From contig CALRJY020000035.1 of NCBI GenBank assembly GCA_943367715.1, positions 7,466 to 71,465 of the forward strand: a stretch of DNA of 64,000 nucleotides. The letters are read 5' to 3'. The notes under the pieces were generated by a model that was given only the letters and a program-made list of their open reading frames with translations, did not search any database and was not told where the DNA came from. This DNA is from JAEYXS01 sp943367715. GTDB lineage: Bacteria > Verrucomicrobiota > Verrucomicrobiia > Limisphaerales > JAEYXS01. Made by a program: the position numbers and the translations under genes. Position 1 is the first letter of the stretch. Every line of letters begins with the position of its first letter. Below are positions 46,239 through 55,081 of this stretch, in pieces.

Positions 46239-47030
46239 GTGAAGATTTTGTTCATCGGTGACATTGTGGGCGAGCCGGGGCGGCGCGCGGTGGCCAAGCT
46301 CCTGCCCAAGTTGCGGGCGGAGCATCAGCTCGATGCCGTCATCGCCAATGGCGAGAACTCCGCCGGCGGCGCGGGCATCACCCCGGGCACCGCTGAGGAG
46401 ATTTTTGGCGCGGGCGTGGACATCATCACCTGTGGCGATCATCTCTGGGACCAGAAAGAAGTCACCCAGCTTCTGCTTCAGGAACCGCGCTTCGTGCGCC
46501 CGCTGAATTATCCGCCCGGAACCATCGGCCAAGGCAGCACGCTCCTGCAAAAGGATGGCCTGCCCCTGCTCGGCGTCATCAATGTGCAAGGCCGCACCTT
46601 CATGGCCGCGCTGGAAAATCCCTTCACCACCATCCGTGCCGAGGTGAACAAGCTGCGCCAGAGCACGCATCTCATCTTCGTGGACATCCATGCCGAGGCG
46701 ACCTCGGAGAAGATCGCCATGGGCCGTTACTTGGATGGCGATGTCAGCGCCGTGGTCGGCACGCACACCCATGTGCAGACGGCGGATGAACAGATCTTCC
46801 CGCATGGCACCGCCTACTTGAGCGATGCCGGCTTCACCGGACCGCACGAGAGCATCATCGGCCGGAACATCGAGCCGGTGGTCCAACGTTTCCTGACGCT
46901 CACCCCGCAACGCTTCGGCATCGCGACGGATCGGGTGACTCTGCAAGGCGTCATCATCGACATCGACAATTCCTCCGGCCGCGCCAAGAGCATCAAGCGC
47001 GTGAGCGAACTCTTGCCGCCGCACGAGTGA
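46239..47030 (+). CDS. YmdB-like metallophosphoesterase
   Basis: 263 residues, the normal length of the TIGR00282/YmdB family of dinuclear-metal phosphodiesterases, some of which act on cyclic nucleotides. Metal-ligand motifs: FIGDIVGEPGR (Asp8), NGENSAGG, CGDHLWD, IHAEATSEK and GTHTHVQTAD. The start is GTG at 46239; there is no better ATG. The C-terminus SIKRVSELLPPHE is reproduced in fragments elsewhere in the HEAT array downstream. It lies 22 bp before the first HEAT gene. Confidence 0.92.
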   Translation: MKILFIGDIVGEPGRRAVAKLLPKLRAEHQLDAVIANGENSAGGAGITPGTAEEIFGAGVDIITCGDHLWDQKEVTQLLLQEPRFVRPLNYPPGTIGQGSTLLQKDGLPLLGVINVQGRTFMAALENPFTTIRAEVNKLRQSTHLIFVDIHAEATSEKIAMGRYLDGDVSAVVGTHTHVQTADEQIFPHGTAYLSDAGFTGPHESIIGRNIEPVVQRFLTLTPQRFGIATDRVTLQGVIIDIDNSSGRAKSIKRVSELLPPHE

Positions 47031-47052
47031 CGGCTATAGTCACGCCATCGCT

Positions 47053-48024
47053 ATGCGAGGGCTTGCCTACATCTGGTTTCTCCTGACGTTCGTTTACGGA
47101 TCCAGCGGCTTTTCGCAGACGACCAACAGTCCGACCCCGCGTGACCAGGTGTTGAGCCACCTGCAAGGCGTTTACACAACCAACCAGACCGCCGCCGTCC
47201 AAAAAATCAAGGCGATGGGCACGAACGCCGTGCCGACCTTGATCGAGGTGCTGGGCTACCGGCAGCAGGCCTTGGATGAATGGTATGAGAAAATTTATCT
47301 CAATACACCCGCGTCCATGCAGAAGCACCTGTCCAAGCCGGAGATCACTGCCAAGCTGCGTGAGCGCGCCTGCTTCACTTTGCAGATGATGCCGGAGACA
47401 AAGGATTATCTATCTGATCTGCTGCCCTTGCTGAAGGATGAGCGGGTGGAGGTGAGAAAAGCGGTGGCCGCGATATTTGTGGTGGGGGACAAACGACGGG
47501 TTTCTCCCGCCCTGATGCTGGAGCTGATGCCTCTGTTGAAAGATGAAGATGCCGAGGTGCGAAGGCTGGGCATCTGGGCTCTTAAACACCACATCACGGC
47601 TCTGCCCCGCGCCAAAGCCGCCATGGAAGGTGCCTTGTTGGACCCAGACGAAGGCGTTCGCGTAGCCGCCAGCGGCCCCTTGCTTGAGGCGGATAAGAGT
47701 CATCAAAGGGCTTTGGACGTAGTGCGTGCCTCCTTGAAATCCACGAACAACTGGGTGCAAAAGAATGCGGTCAGCACTTATCTCTCCGCCCAGGAAGATT
47801 CACCGGATCTGGACCGTGAGATCGGCCCTCTGATAACCAAAATGCTTTTGAGCACGGACACGCAATCGCAATCCTTCGGCCTGATGCTATTACAGGGCTA
47901 CGGGAAATCCCTCAAATCCACCTTGCCCGAGGTGCAAAAGCTGCTCACCAGCCCCCACGGGTATATCCGCAGCGATGCGGCCAGTGCCTTGCGCGTGCTG
48001 ACCAATAATGTAGCCAAGCCTTAG
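47053..48024 (+). CDS. Exported HEAT-repeat protein 1
   Basis: 323 residues with a signal peptide (MRGLAYIWFLLTFVYGSSGF). Repeats follow: VLSHLQGVYTTNQTAAVQKI, AMGTNAVPTLIEVLGYRQQA, YLSDLLPLLKDERVEVRKAV, PALMLELMPLLKDEDAEVRR, ALPRAKAAMEGALLDPDEGV and STLPEVQKLLTSPHGYIRSD. HEAT repeats make a protein-contact solenoid. The unit is essentially the same as each half of the protein at 50078. First gene of an array of four. Confidence 0.85.
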   Translation: MRGLAYIWFLLTFVYGSSGFSQTTNSPTPRDQVLSHLQGVYTTNQTAAVQKIKAMGTNAVPTLIEVLGYRQQALDEWYEKIYLNTPASMQKHLSKPEITAKLRERACFTLQMMPETKDYLSDLLPLLKDERVEVRKAVAAIFVVGDKRRVSPALMLELMPLLKDEDAEVRRLGIWALKHHITALPRAKAAMEGALLDPDEGVRVAASGPLLEADKSHQRALDVVRASLKSTNNWVQKNAVSTYLSAQEDSPDLDREIGPLITKMLLSTDTQSQSFGLMLLQGYGKSLKSTLPEVQKLLTSPHGYIRSDAASALRVLTNNVAKP

Positions 48025-48038
48025 TCGCCCAGAGAGCG

Positions 48039-49121
48039 ATGAAGGGACGCAAATCAATGAGCAGACGTGACAAATATTTTCGACTGACTGTTTTGAGCAG
48101 TTTATTGCTGCTGGGCTTCATGCTTTGGGTGACCGACGATCAAGAGGAAACCCCGGGGGCATGGCGGTATGCAGAAATAGTGGAGCTCATGAACCGCGGT
48201 GCCTTGAGTCCTTATGATGCCGCCAAACTCATCAGACTGGCGAACACGAACGTTTATCACCTGCTGATCGATGAGATGAAAGTTCAAGACAGTTATGCGA
48301 GGAAAAGTTACATCGCCGCCTATCCCAAGCTGCCCGAATTCCTAAAAACGAGACTCAACTCTCCCCTGAGCGATGCGGATAGGCGTGACCGCGCCCTTTA
48401 TATCCTACAAGACCTTTTAGGGACCGAGGCCGATGTGAACAAAGTCGTCGACATGCTGGGCAGCGATCGACCGGAAGTGCGCCACGCGGCTTGCCGGGCA
48501 CTTTATTTCCGGCGCTGGTCGATGACCGTGAAGAAAGATGAACGCTGGCCGCAAGACAAGTTGCTCAACCATCTGGCCAGCCAGGATGAGGTGGTGCGGG
48601 ATTTCAACCTTCATCTCTTCGCAGAGATCGGCGCGAAGACCACCGTCGCCCAGACCAACTTTACCCGTTTCCTGTCCCATCCAGATGAGGAGGTGGCATT
48701 AGATGCTACCGGAGCCCTTCTGGCCATGGGCGGAGACACCAATCAGGTGAAGCCGGTTTTGCAAAAACTGGTTGGCTCAGCCACGGATGCAGTCCGCTAT
48801 GAGGCGGCCGTCCGTTTGAAGGGAGTCGATGATGGCACCAAGTCGATGGCGGTATTCATGTCCTTAGCCCAATCAACAAATACCCCCTATCGGTTACCGG
48901 CGCTATCGCAACTCAGCTTCTGCGAACACAAGGCGGCCGCTTATTCGCCGGCGGTGAAAGTTCTGTTTACGGATCCAGATCCGCAAGTGCGGGAGGCGGC
49001 GACCAACACGTTTTACAGCATCACTCCGGATGCCGGAACCGGAGTCCTGCAATCCGGCATCACGTACTATACGTTTATTCACAACGGTTCACGCTACACG
49101 CGAAAACACCTGCGCTTATAG
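48039..49121 (+). CDS. HEAT-repeat protein 2, membrane-anchored
   Basis: 360 residues beginning MKGRKSMSRRDKYFRL; an ATG at 48057 is an alternative. A membrane segment (LTVLSSLLLLGFMLWV) is followed by HEAT-type repeats (VDMLGSDRPEVRHAACRALY, NHLASQDEVVRDFNLHLFAE, FLSHPDEEVALDATGALLAM, VLQKLVGSATDAVRYEAAVR). It is more diverged from the unit shared by HEAT 1 and HEAT 4. 15 bp after HEAT 1, so co-transcribed. Confidence 0.82.
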   Translation: MKGRKSMSRRDKYFRLTVLSSLLLLGFMLWVTDDQEETPGAWRYAEIVELMNRGALSPYDAAKLIRLANTNVYHLLIDEMKVQDSYARKSYIAAYPKLPEFLKTRLNSPLSDADRRDRALYILQDLLGTEADVNKVVDMLGSDRPEVRHAACRALYFRRWSMTVKKDERWPQDKLLNHLASQDEVVRDFNLHLFAEIGAKTTVAQTNFTRFLSHPDEEVALDATGALLAMGGDTNQVKPVLQKLVGSATDAVRYEAAVRLKGVDDGTKSMAVFMSLAQSTNTPYRLPALSQLSFCEHKAAAYSPAVKVLFTDPDPQVREAATNTFYSITPDAGTGVLQSGITYYTFIHNGSRYTRKHLRL

Positions 49122-49146
49122 GAGCTTCTGAAGCACACACCACCAC

Positions 49147-50019
49147 ATGAGGAAACGCCATAAACTATCGATCGGTTTAGCGCTCCTGCTGCTGGGCGTG
49201 GGCAGCTACTCGGCGTGGCGGTGGCATCAGCCCGAGGCCAAGTCTCGTCGGCAGATCGAAAATTGGCTCAAGGTTCCGGTCAGCAATTCAGGCGAATCAT
49301 TCATGACTGCAGATGAGGCTCTGCGACAATTGAAGACCAACTCCATCCCGATCCTAGTGGATATGGCGGACGAAAACAAACGGAACTCCGTCAGTGATCA
49401 CCATTGGCTATACCAAAAACTGCCGGCCTTCTGCCGATCGCGGCTGGATATGCCGGTGGCCCCGGAAAGGTTTCGCCTCCGGGCTGCGGAAGTCTTGGAG
49501 CTCAAGCTTATGCACTTCCCCAACCAAGACCGGAATGCCTTGCTGTTACAGCACGAAAGCGCCCTGGTGCGTGAATCGGCAGCCAGGGCGTTGCTCATGG
49601 ATTTGATGACGGAACAGAACCTGCAAACGGAAAAGCTGTACCCATCACTCACCAGCGAGGACCCCATCGTCCTCACCACCGTTCTTCTGGCGGTGACGCA
49701 GGCCGGCCCCAAAGCCCACGCCGCCAAAGAAGCCGCCCGCAAATTATTGAGCCATCCAGATGACCTGGTCAGATACAACGCAGCCTGTGCCACTCTCTGC
49801 ATCGGTGGGCCGACCAATCTCGCGACGACGACGTTTGAAACGCTTACCCGGTCAAAATCGAAGGAGCTGGGCTGGATGGCGGCCGATCAGCTTTCCGCTT
49901 TGCGATATCCATCGGACAGGCCGGGCAGTCCGCACCCAGGCAACTTTGGGGGATTGGAAGAACGAACCTTTGACCAACGGAAGGTTCATCCGAAAATCAA
50001 AATCAAGATGTGGCATTGA
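49147..50019 (+). CDS. HEAT-repeat protein 3, membrane-anchored
   Basis: 290 residues. Membrane segment IGLALLLLGVGSYSAWRW near the N-terminus, then HEAT-like helices (FLLQHESALVRESAARALLM-like, TSEDPIVLTTVLLAVTQAGP, LLSHPDDLVRYNAACATLCI). The C-terminal part (FGGLEERTFDQRKVHPKIK) departs from the repeats and may mark a decayed end; the frame stops 58 bp before the start of HEAT 4. Arranged like HEAT 2 and probably in the same operon. Confidence 0.78.
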   Translation: MRKRHKLSIGLALLLLGVGSYSAWRWHQPEAKSRRQIENWLKVPVSNSGESFMTADEALRQLKTNSIPILVDMADENKRNSVSDHHWLYQKLPAFCRSRLDMPVAPERFRLRAAEVLELKLMHFPNQDRNALLLQHESALVRESAARALLMDLMTEQNLQTEKLYPSLTSEDPIVLTTVLLAVTQAGPKAHAAKEAARKLLSHPDDLVRYNAACATLCIGGPTNLATTTFETLTRSKSKELGWMAADQLSALRYPSDRPGSPHPGNFGGLEERTFDQRKVHPKIKIKMWH

Positions 50020-50077
50020 CCACGAAGCAGCGGGCACTTGCCGCCGCTGGCGTGAACGCTATAGTCACCCTACGCTT

Positions 50078-51955
50078 ATGAGAGGATGTCGTATTCCCCT
50101 GCTCCTGCTGGCTTTTGCTTTGCTGGCCGCAACTACTTCTCGCGCAGCAGAATTGGCACCGCGCGAGAAGGTTTTGCAGCATCTGGCCGGAAAAATCAGC
50201 GACCGCGGCAACTACCGCAATCATGAGGAAAGCATCAAGGTCATGGGAACCAATGCCGTCCTCCCCATGATCGAGATCTTGGGTTCCCAACCGGCGCAGG
50301 CAGACCAGTGGTATGCGACCGCGCCTGAAGCTCTCCGCGCCAGGATGACCCCGGCGCAGTATCACAGCAGGTTGCAATATGAAGCCAGCCAAAGCCTGCA
50401 CAGCATGCCGGATATACAGCCGTATCTGCCCAAGCTGATCGCCCTGTTGCAAGACCCCAGAAAAGATGTCCGGCGACAAACCGCCTGGTCTCTGTGGCGC
50501 CATGCCTATAAGGACAACGATCTGTTGCTCACCGCCTTGCCCGCTCTGCGTGACAAGGAAGCGGAAGTGCGCGGCATGATGATCGGTGTCCTTAGTCCTT
50601 CAGCGGGAGTGCCGGAAGTCAAAGCCGCTCTGGAGCAAACCCTGCAGGACCCCGAAGAAAGCGTGCGCTCCAGCGCCGCTTACAACTTGCTCATGCGGGC
50701 GGATAAGAACCACCCGGCCGCGCTGGAGACGCTCGTCTCCCTCTTCACCTCCACCAACGTCAACACGCGCTACAATGCCGCCCACTACTACACCATCAGC
50801 ACGCCCGCCGACTTGCGGTTGGAGACGCGGCTGATCCCCATCTATACCAACGCCTTGTCCGTGGGGGATACGAATCTGCAAGGCCGGGCGCTGACATCCC
50901 TCTCCCGCTATGGACGCCGCGTGCAGCATCTGGTGCCTGAATTGCAAAAGTATCTGTCATCGCCGAATCAGAATGTGCGTGAGGCCGCCACCAATGCCTT
51001 GCAAGAGATACAGCCGGAAGTCCTGCCCGGCACTCCCTCCGCGCCCGCCTCACGGGAACTGGTGCTGCAACATCTGCAAGCCGTTTACTCGACCAACCAG
51101 GCCGTGGCTTTTCAGAGCATCAAAGCCATGGGTACCAATGCCGTGCCCCTCCTGATCGAGGTCTTGGGCTACGAGACGACCCAGGCAGATCAGTGGTATG
51201 AGAAAGCGTATGCCAAGGCACCCGCCAGCGTTCAGAAACGGATGTCCAAACCGGAAGCCTTGGAGAAGTTGCGTGGTGAAGCATCCCTTCTGTTGCTGAA
51301 CATGCGTGAAACGCATCTCTATATGACGAACCTTTTCGCGCTGCTGCAGGACCAGCGGCCCGAAGTTCGGCGGCACTCGGCTTCCTTGATATCCCATCAC
51401 ATGCTCAATCGCGGACGCCAGATGGAGGACTCCGTGATGCTGGAGTGCCTGCCCGCACTTAAGGATAGCGATCCGCAGGTGCGCCGCCATATCGCCTACG
51501 CTTTCGCTCACAAAGGAGCGGGGCTTCCCCGGGCGAAAGCAGCTCTTGAAGCAACCTTGAACGATCCCGACGAAAAGGTGCGCCAGTCCGTCGCCTACGC
51601 CCTGACCCACGCTGATGGAAATCACGCCGAAGCATTGCAGACCCTGAAAGCGCTGTTCACCTCTGCGGACGTCAGCACGCGTTACTTCTCCGCCATATAC
51701 TATCTGCTCAGCAGTTCGCCAGGCGAGCGTTTGGATGATGAAATGATCCCAGTCTTTACAGGTGTGTTGTCCGGCTCGGACAAAGATATGCAAGAAGGCG
51801 CGAGCCGTAGCCTTGGGCGTTTTGGTGCGCGGGCCAGATCTGCCGTGCCCGAACTGCAAAAGCTGTTACAGTCACCAGACCCAGAACTTCAGAAAACAGT
51901 CCGGGAGGCATTGGAAAAGATCGCGCCGCAGACATTGCCACCAGCGAAGCCTTAG
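50078..51955 (+). CDS. Exported HEAT-repeat protein 4, fused double unit
   Basis: The ATG at 50078 (MRGCRIPLLLLAFALLAATT) has a signal peptide; upstream frame to 49760 overlaps HEAT 3 out of phase and is rejected. 625 residues made of two successive copies of the HEAT 1 unit. First half: REKVLQHLAGKISDRG, VMGTNAVLPMIEILGSQPAQ, ADQWYATAPEAL. Second half: RELVLQHLQAVYSTNQAVAF, AMGTNAVPLLIEVLGYETTQ, ADQWYEKAYAKAPASVQKRM. The second half is closer to HEAT 1 than the first. This shows growth of the protein by in-frame duplication of a whole gene unit. Last of the HEAT array. Confidence 0.88.
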   Translation: MRGCRIPLLLLAFALLAATTSRAAELAPREKVLQHLAGKISDRGNYRNHEESIKVMGTNAVLPMIEILGSQPAQADQWYATAPEALRARMTPAQYHSRLQYEASQSLHSMPDIQPYLPKLIALLQDPRKDVRRQTAWSLWRHAYKDNDLLLTALPALRDKEAEVRGMMIGVLSPSAGVPEVKAALEQTLQDPEESVRSSAAYNLLMRADKNHPAALETLVSLFTSTNVNTRYNAAHYYTISTPADLRLETRLIPIYTNALSVGDTNLQGRALTSLSRYGRRVQHLVPELQKYLSSPNQNVREAATNALQEIQPEVLPGTPSAPASRELVLQHLQAVYSTNQAVAFQSIKAMGTNAVPLLIEVLGYETTQADQWYEKAYAKAPASVQKRMSKPEALEKLRGEASLLLLNMRETHLYMTNLFALLQDQRPEVRRHSASLISHHMLNRGRQMEDSVMLECLPALKDSDPQVRRHIAYAFAHKGAGLPRAKAALEATLNDPDEKVRQSVAYALTHADGNHAEALQTLKALFTSADVSTRYFSAIYYLLSSSPGERLDDEMIPVFTGVLSGSDKDMQEGASRSLGRFGARARSAVPELQKLLQSPDPELQKTVREALEKIAPQTLPPAKP

Positions 51956-52035
51956 CATCAAGCGCGTGCGCGAAGTCTTGTCGCTGCAGGAGTGAAGACT
52001 ATAGTGGCGGCATCGCTATGCGAGGGCTTGCCGCG
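51956..52035 (+). pseudogene. Duplicated ymdB-tail/HEAT-start fragment
   Basis: The frame reads SIKRVREVLSLQE then stop, matching the last residues of the YmdB-like protein (SIKRVSELLPPHE). The next bases, GACTATAGTGGCGGCATCGC then ATGCGAGGGCTTGCC, copy the intergenic spacer and first codons of HEAT 1 (47031-47067). It is a leftover junction of tandem duplication and not an active gene. Confidence 0.8.
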
Positions 52036-52135
52036 TCGGGCGCACGAGGCAAAGTTACAATCACGTCAAAGTCACCCCGCACGGCTTCCGGATTGTCACC
52101 GCCCCAATTCCCGGCACTATCCCGCCCAGTGTTCG

Positions 52136-53500
52136 ATGAATCCGCCGCCGCCACATACTGACCCTTTGCCGCCCGCGGCCCAGCCCGCTCCGCGCCCGCC
52201 CACCTTCGCCGAAGCGTTTCGTTTCTGGCTGAAGCTCGGCTTCATCAGCTTCGGCGGGCCTACCGGCCAGATCGCCATCATGCACACCGAGCTCGTGGAG
52301 AAGCGCCGCTGGATCAGTGACAGCCGTTTCCTTCATGCGTTGAATTACTGCATGCTCCTGCCCGGTCCGGAGGCGCAACAGCTCGCCACCTACATCGGCT
52401 GGTTGCTGCACCGCACCTGGGGCGGCATCGTGGCTGGCGCGCTTTTCGTGCTCCCGTCCATGTTCATCTTGTGGGCGTTGAGTTTTGTTTATGTGCAATA
52501 CGGCAAGGTGCCTTGGGTCGAGGCGATCTTCTATGGCTTGAAACCTGCCGTGCTCGCCATCGTGCTGGGCGCCGTCATCCGCATCGGTCAGAAGGTGCTG
52601 AAGAACGAAGTCATGTGGACCATCGCCGCTCTCGCTTTCATCGCCATCTTTTTCCTGCACGTACCCTTCCCCGCCATCATCATCGCCGCCGCCACCACGG
52701 GTTACTTTGGCGGCAAATATTGGCGGAGCAAATTCCTCATCCTCGGCGGCCACAAGGGCAAGGAAGGAAAAGCCATCGCCTCCCTCATCAGTGATGAAGC
52801 CATCACGCCCGATCACGCCCGCCCCTCGTTCGCCCGTGCCGTGAAAGTCTGCGCCGTCTGCCTCGTTCTCTGGTGGACCCCTGTGCTGCTTCTCGGCGCG
52901 AGCCTCGGCTGGGACCACACCCTCGTGCGCCAGGGCCTCTTCTTCAGCAAAGCCGCGATGGTCACCTTCGGCGGCGCATATGCGGTGCTGCCCTACGTCT
53001 CCCAGCAAGCGGTGGAGAACTATCACTGGCTCACCGCCGGCCAGATGCTCGATGGCCTCGGCCTCGCGGAGACGACTCCCGGCCCCCTCATCATGGTCCT
53101 GCAATTCGTCGGCTTCCTCGGCGCATGGAATCAGCCGGGAACATTGTCCCCCTTGTTGAGCGCCACTCTCGGCGCCCTCATCACTACCTGGGTCACGTTC
53201 ATCCCGTGCTTCCTCTGGATCTTCCTCGGCGCGCCGCACATCGAGCAATTGCGCGGAAAGGAAAGCCTCACCACCTCGCTCTCCGCCGTCACTGCGGCCG
53301 TCGTGGGCGTCATCCTGAATCTCGCCGTCTGGCTCGGCCTGCACGTCCTGTTTCCCGCGCCCGATACCATCGATTGGTTCGCCGTCGTCGTGAGCCTCGC
53401 GACCTTCATCGGCATGGTGAAATGGAAATGGGACATCATCCCTGTCGTGCTCGGTGCTGGTATTGTAGGTATCGCGCATAAGCTCCTGCTCGGCGGCTGA
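52136..53500 (+). CDS. chrA: Chromate transporter, two-domain (ChrA type)
   Basis: 454 residues from the ATG at 52136, with two CHR domains. First half: FRFWLKLGFISFGGPTGQIA, LPGPEAQQLATYIGWLLH. Second half: AAMVTFGGAYAVLPYVSQQA, GLAETTPGPLIMVLQFVGFL. About a dozen membrane segments. Members of the family export chromate and give resistance, but many homologues have no tested substrate. Upstream frame from 51992 extends into the junction fragment and is not used. A ferredoxin gene follows, convergent. Confidence 0.9.
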   Translation: MNPPPPHTDPLPPAAQPAPRPPTFAEAFRFWLKLGFISFGGPTGQIAIMHTELVEKRRWISDSRFLHALNYCMLLPGPEAQQLATYIGWLLHRTWGGIVAGALFVLPSMFILWALSFVYVQYGKVPWVEAIFYGLKPAVLAIVLGAVIRIGQKVLKNEVMWTIAALAFIAIFFLHVPFPAIIIAAATTGYFGGKYWRSKFLILGGHKGKEGKAIASLISDEAITPDHARPSFARAVKVCAVCLVLWWTPVLLLGASLGWDHTLVRQGLFFSKAAMVTFGGAYAVLPYVSQQAVENYHWLTAGQMLDGLGLAETTPGPLIMVLQFVGFLGAWNQPGTLSPLLSATLGALITTWVTFIPCFLWIFLGAPHIEQLRGKESLTTSLSAVTAAVVGVILNLAVWLGLHVLFPAPDTIDWFAVVVSLATFIGMVKWKWDIIPVVLGAGIVGIAHKLLLGG

Positions 53501-53502
53501 CG

Positions 53503-53748
53503 TCAAGGTGCCGTGACCAAGTCCGTGCACCCGATCGCCTCCACCGGACAACCGTTCATCCCCTCCATCGCCTGCTCCCGTTCCTCCGCCGTCACCGGCT
53601 GATGATGCACAATGGAGAAACCAATTCCATCGTGCCGTTGATAAACCGACGGCGCCGTCTCCCGACACATGTCGCAGTCAATGCACTCGCTCGTCACATA
53701 AAACGACCCCGGCACATTCTCCGGCAGCCTCATCTCTGGCGTAGCCAT
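53503..53748 (-). CDS. Small ferredoxin
   Basis: 81 residues from the ATG at 53748 (MATPEMRLPENVPG). Cysteine spacing CIDCDMC, then a distant CP in GCPVEAIG, fits a single 3Fe-4S or 4Fe-4S cluster ferredoxin (Fer4_13-like). The upstream frame to 53835 would run into the divergent promoter region and is not used. Divergent from the LysR gene, with about 115 bp between starts, and convergent with chrA. It may serve as an electron donor for an oxidoreductase regulated by the LysR protein; this is an inference. Confidence 0.85.
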   Translation of the reverse strand: MATPEMRLPENVPGSFYVTSECIDCDMCRETAPSVYQRHDGIGFSIVHHQPVTAEEREQAMEGMNGCPVEAIGCTDLVTAP

Positions 53749-53842
53749 AATCTTTGTTCTTTTTAGACCCGGCTGACTTCCAGCCCGGTCTTCACTGCCC
53801 ACTCTGCCACCATCATTAGTTTGCGCATAATTCATTAATATG

Positions 53843-53861
53843 ATTACATTGATTCTGTAAT
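53843..53861. promoter_or_regulatory. Candidate LysR operator
   Basis: ATTACA-TTGATTC-TGTAAT, a perfect 6-bp inverted repeat with 7-base spacing containing T-N11-A, ending three bases before the LysR start codon. LysR regulators commonly bind such dyads in divergent promoters. Confidence 0.5.
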
Positions 53862-53864
53862 AGA

Positions 53865-54830
53865 ATGAATGAATACCTGAGCAAGCATCCCTTCGATCTT
53901 TACGACCTGAACCTGTTCCAGCTCGTCGCCGACACCGGCAGCTTCACCCAGGCCGCACGAAAGGCGGGCCTCACCCAGAGCGCCGTCACCCGCCAGATCC
54001 GCGACCTCGAGGAACAACTGGGCGTGGACCTCTTCGAGCGCACCACGCGCCAAGTCCACCTCACCGCCGCCGGCCGGCTCCTCCTCACCCGCTCCCGGGG
54101 GATTCTGCAATCCGCCGAGCACACCCTTCACGAACTGCAACAGACCTTTCAGCTCGTGCCCCAGGTCCTCCGCATCGGCGTCGCCCGCAGCATCGGGTTC
54201 GCCTACTACCCCGGCTACTTCTTCACCTTTCAGCGCGAGTTCCCGGAAGTGCAACTGCACATCACCCAGCTATCCAGCCACGACATCATCACCGCCTTGG
54301 AAAATCACACCCTGGATGTCGGCCTCCTCTGCCCGCCTCGACGCCTGCCGCGCGGCCTCGAGATCACCCACAACTTCAAGGACGAGTTCACCCTCATCGC
54401 CCCCGGGACATCCGCCTTGGACCTGGACGAAGCCTACTCCCCCGTGCGCGAGTTGAAAAAGGTCTTGGCCGGTCAACGCTGGCTCATGATCAATTCCGAG
54501 GGCAACACCGGCCAGCGCCTCGCCCAATGGTTTGCGGATAATAACTGGCCCGTGAAAGCCGCGATGGAGCTCGACAGCTTTGACACCATCGTGAACCTCG
54601 TCGCTGCGGGCCTCGGCATCAGCTACGTGCCCCACCGCACTTTGCCCCTCTACATCCGCACCCGCGCCGTCCGCCGCCTCCTCGTCACCCCGCCCTTCAA
54701 GCGCGACCTCGCCGTCGTCACCCGCAAAGGCCGCCCCCGCCCCGAACCCCTGAATGCCTTCATCGAGAACGTCCTCTTCGGCCGCCATAAACCGTCCCGA
54801 AAAACTTCCCGCCTAAAATCAACCCGTTAG
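53865..54830 (+). CDS. LysR family transcriptional regulator
   Basis: 321 residues. N-terminal winged HTH: LFQLVADTGSFTQAARKAGL, TQSAVTRQIRDLEEQLGVDL, FERTTRQVHLTAAG. The effector domain (about 95-300) has the LysR substrate-binding pattern, with the hinge LRIGVARSIGFAYYPGYFF and DVGLLCPP. The ligand is unknown. It is divergent from the ferredoxin and next to a ChrA-like transporter, so those genes are plausible targets. Confidence 0.93.
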   Translation: MNEYLSKHPFDLYDLNLFQLVADTGSFTQAARKAGLTQSAVTRQIRDLEEQLGVDLFERTTRQVHLTAAGRLLLTRSRGILQSAEHTLHELQQTFQLVPQVLRIGVARSIGFAYYPGYFFTFQREFPEVQLHITQLSSHDIITALENHTLDVGLLCPPRRLPRGLEITHNFKDEFTLIAPGTSALDLDEAYSPVRELKKVLAGQRWLMINSEGNTGQRLAQWFADNNWPVKAAMELDSFDTIVNLVAAGLGISYVPHRTLPLYIRTRAVRRLLVTPPFKRDLAVVTRKGRPRPEPLNAFIENVLFGRHKPSRKTSRLKSTR

Positions 54831-54892
54831 AATTCGTCTGGAATGATCCGATCCGACCAGCTTCGCCTTTCCCGCGACCGCTTCCCCTCATA

Positions 54893-54928
54893 AAAAAATC
54901 CTGCAACCACTTTTAGATGGTTGCAGGA
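54893..54928 (-). terminator. Terminator after the outer-membrane barrel gene
   Basis: TCCTGCAACCA and TGGTTGCAGGA form an 11-bp stem with an 8-base loop. On the minus strand it is followed by a run of T (A run at 54892-54898). About 150 bp downstream of the stop at 55082. Confidence 0.8.
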
Positions 54929-55081
54929 ATGGTTTCAGCAACTGGCGTTGAGTGTCGCTGCACACAACTGTAACGACCGGCGCCAGCAGCCTAACTAGCC
55001 TTCGGGTAAGCCTTTAGTGGTGGCCCAGAAACTAGGCACCGGCTTCTCTGAAGAGGGTAAGGACGGATGACCAGGGACGCT

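Noticed and set aside
46023..47024. 333-residue minus-strand frame over the YmdB-like gene
   Set aside because: Antisense shadow; the plus-strand product has all family motifs. Its last ~55 residues overlap the antitoxin remnant and also show no known family.
52061..53668. 535-residue minus-strand frame
   Set aside because: Shadow of the chromate transporter; low-complexity Asp/Glu/Gly-rich translation.
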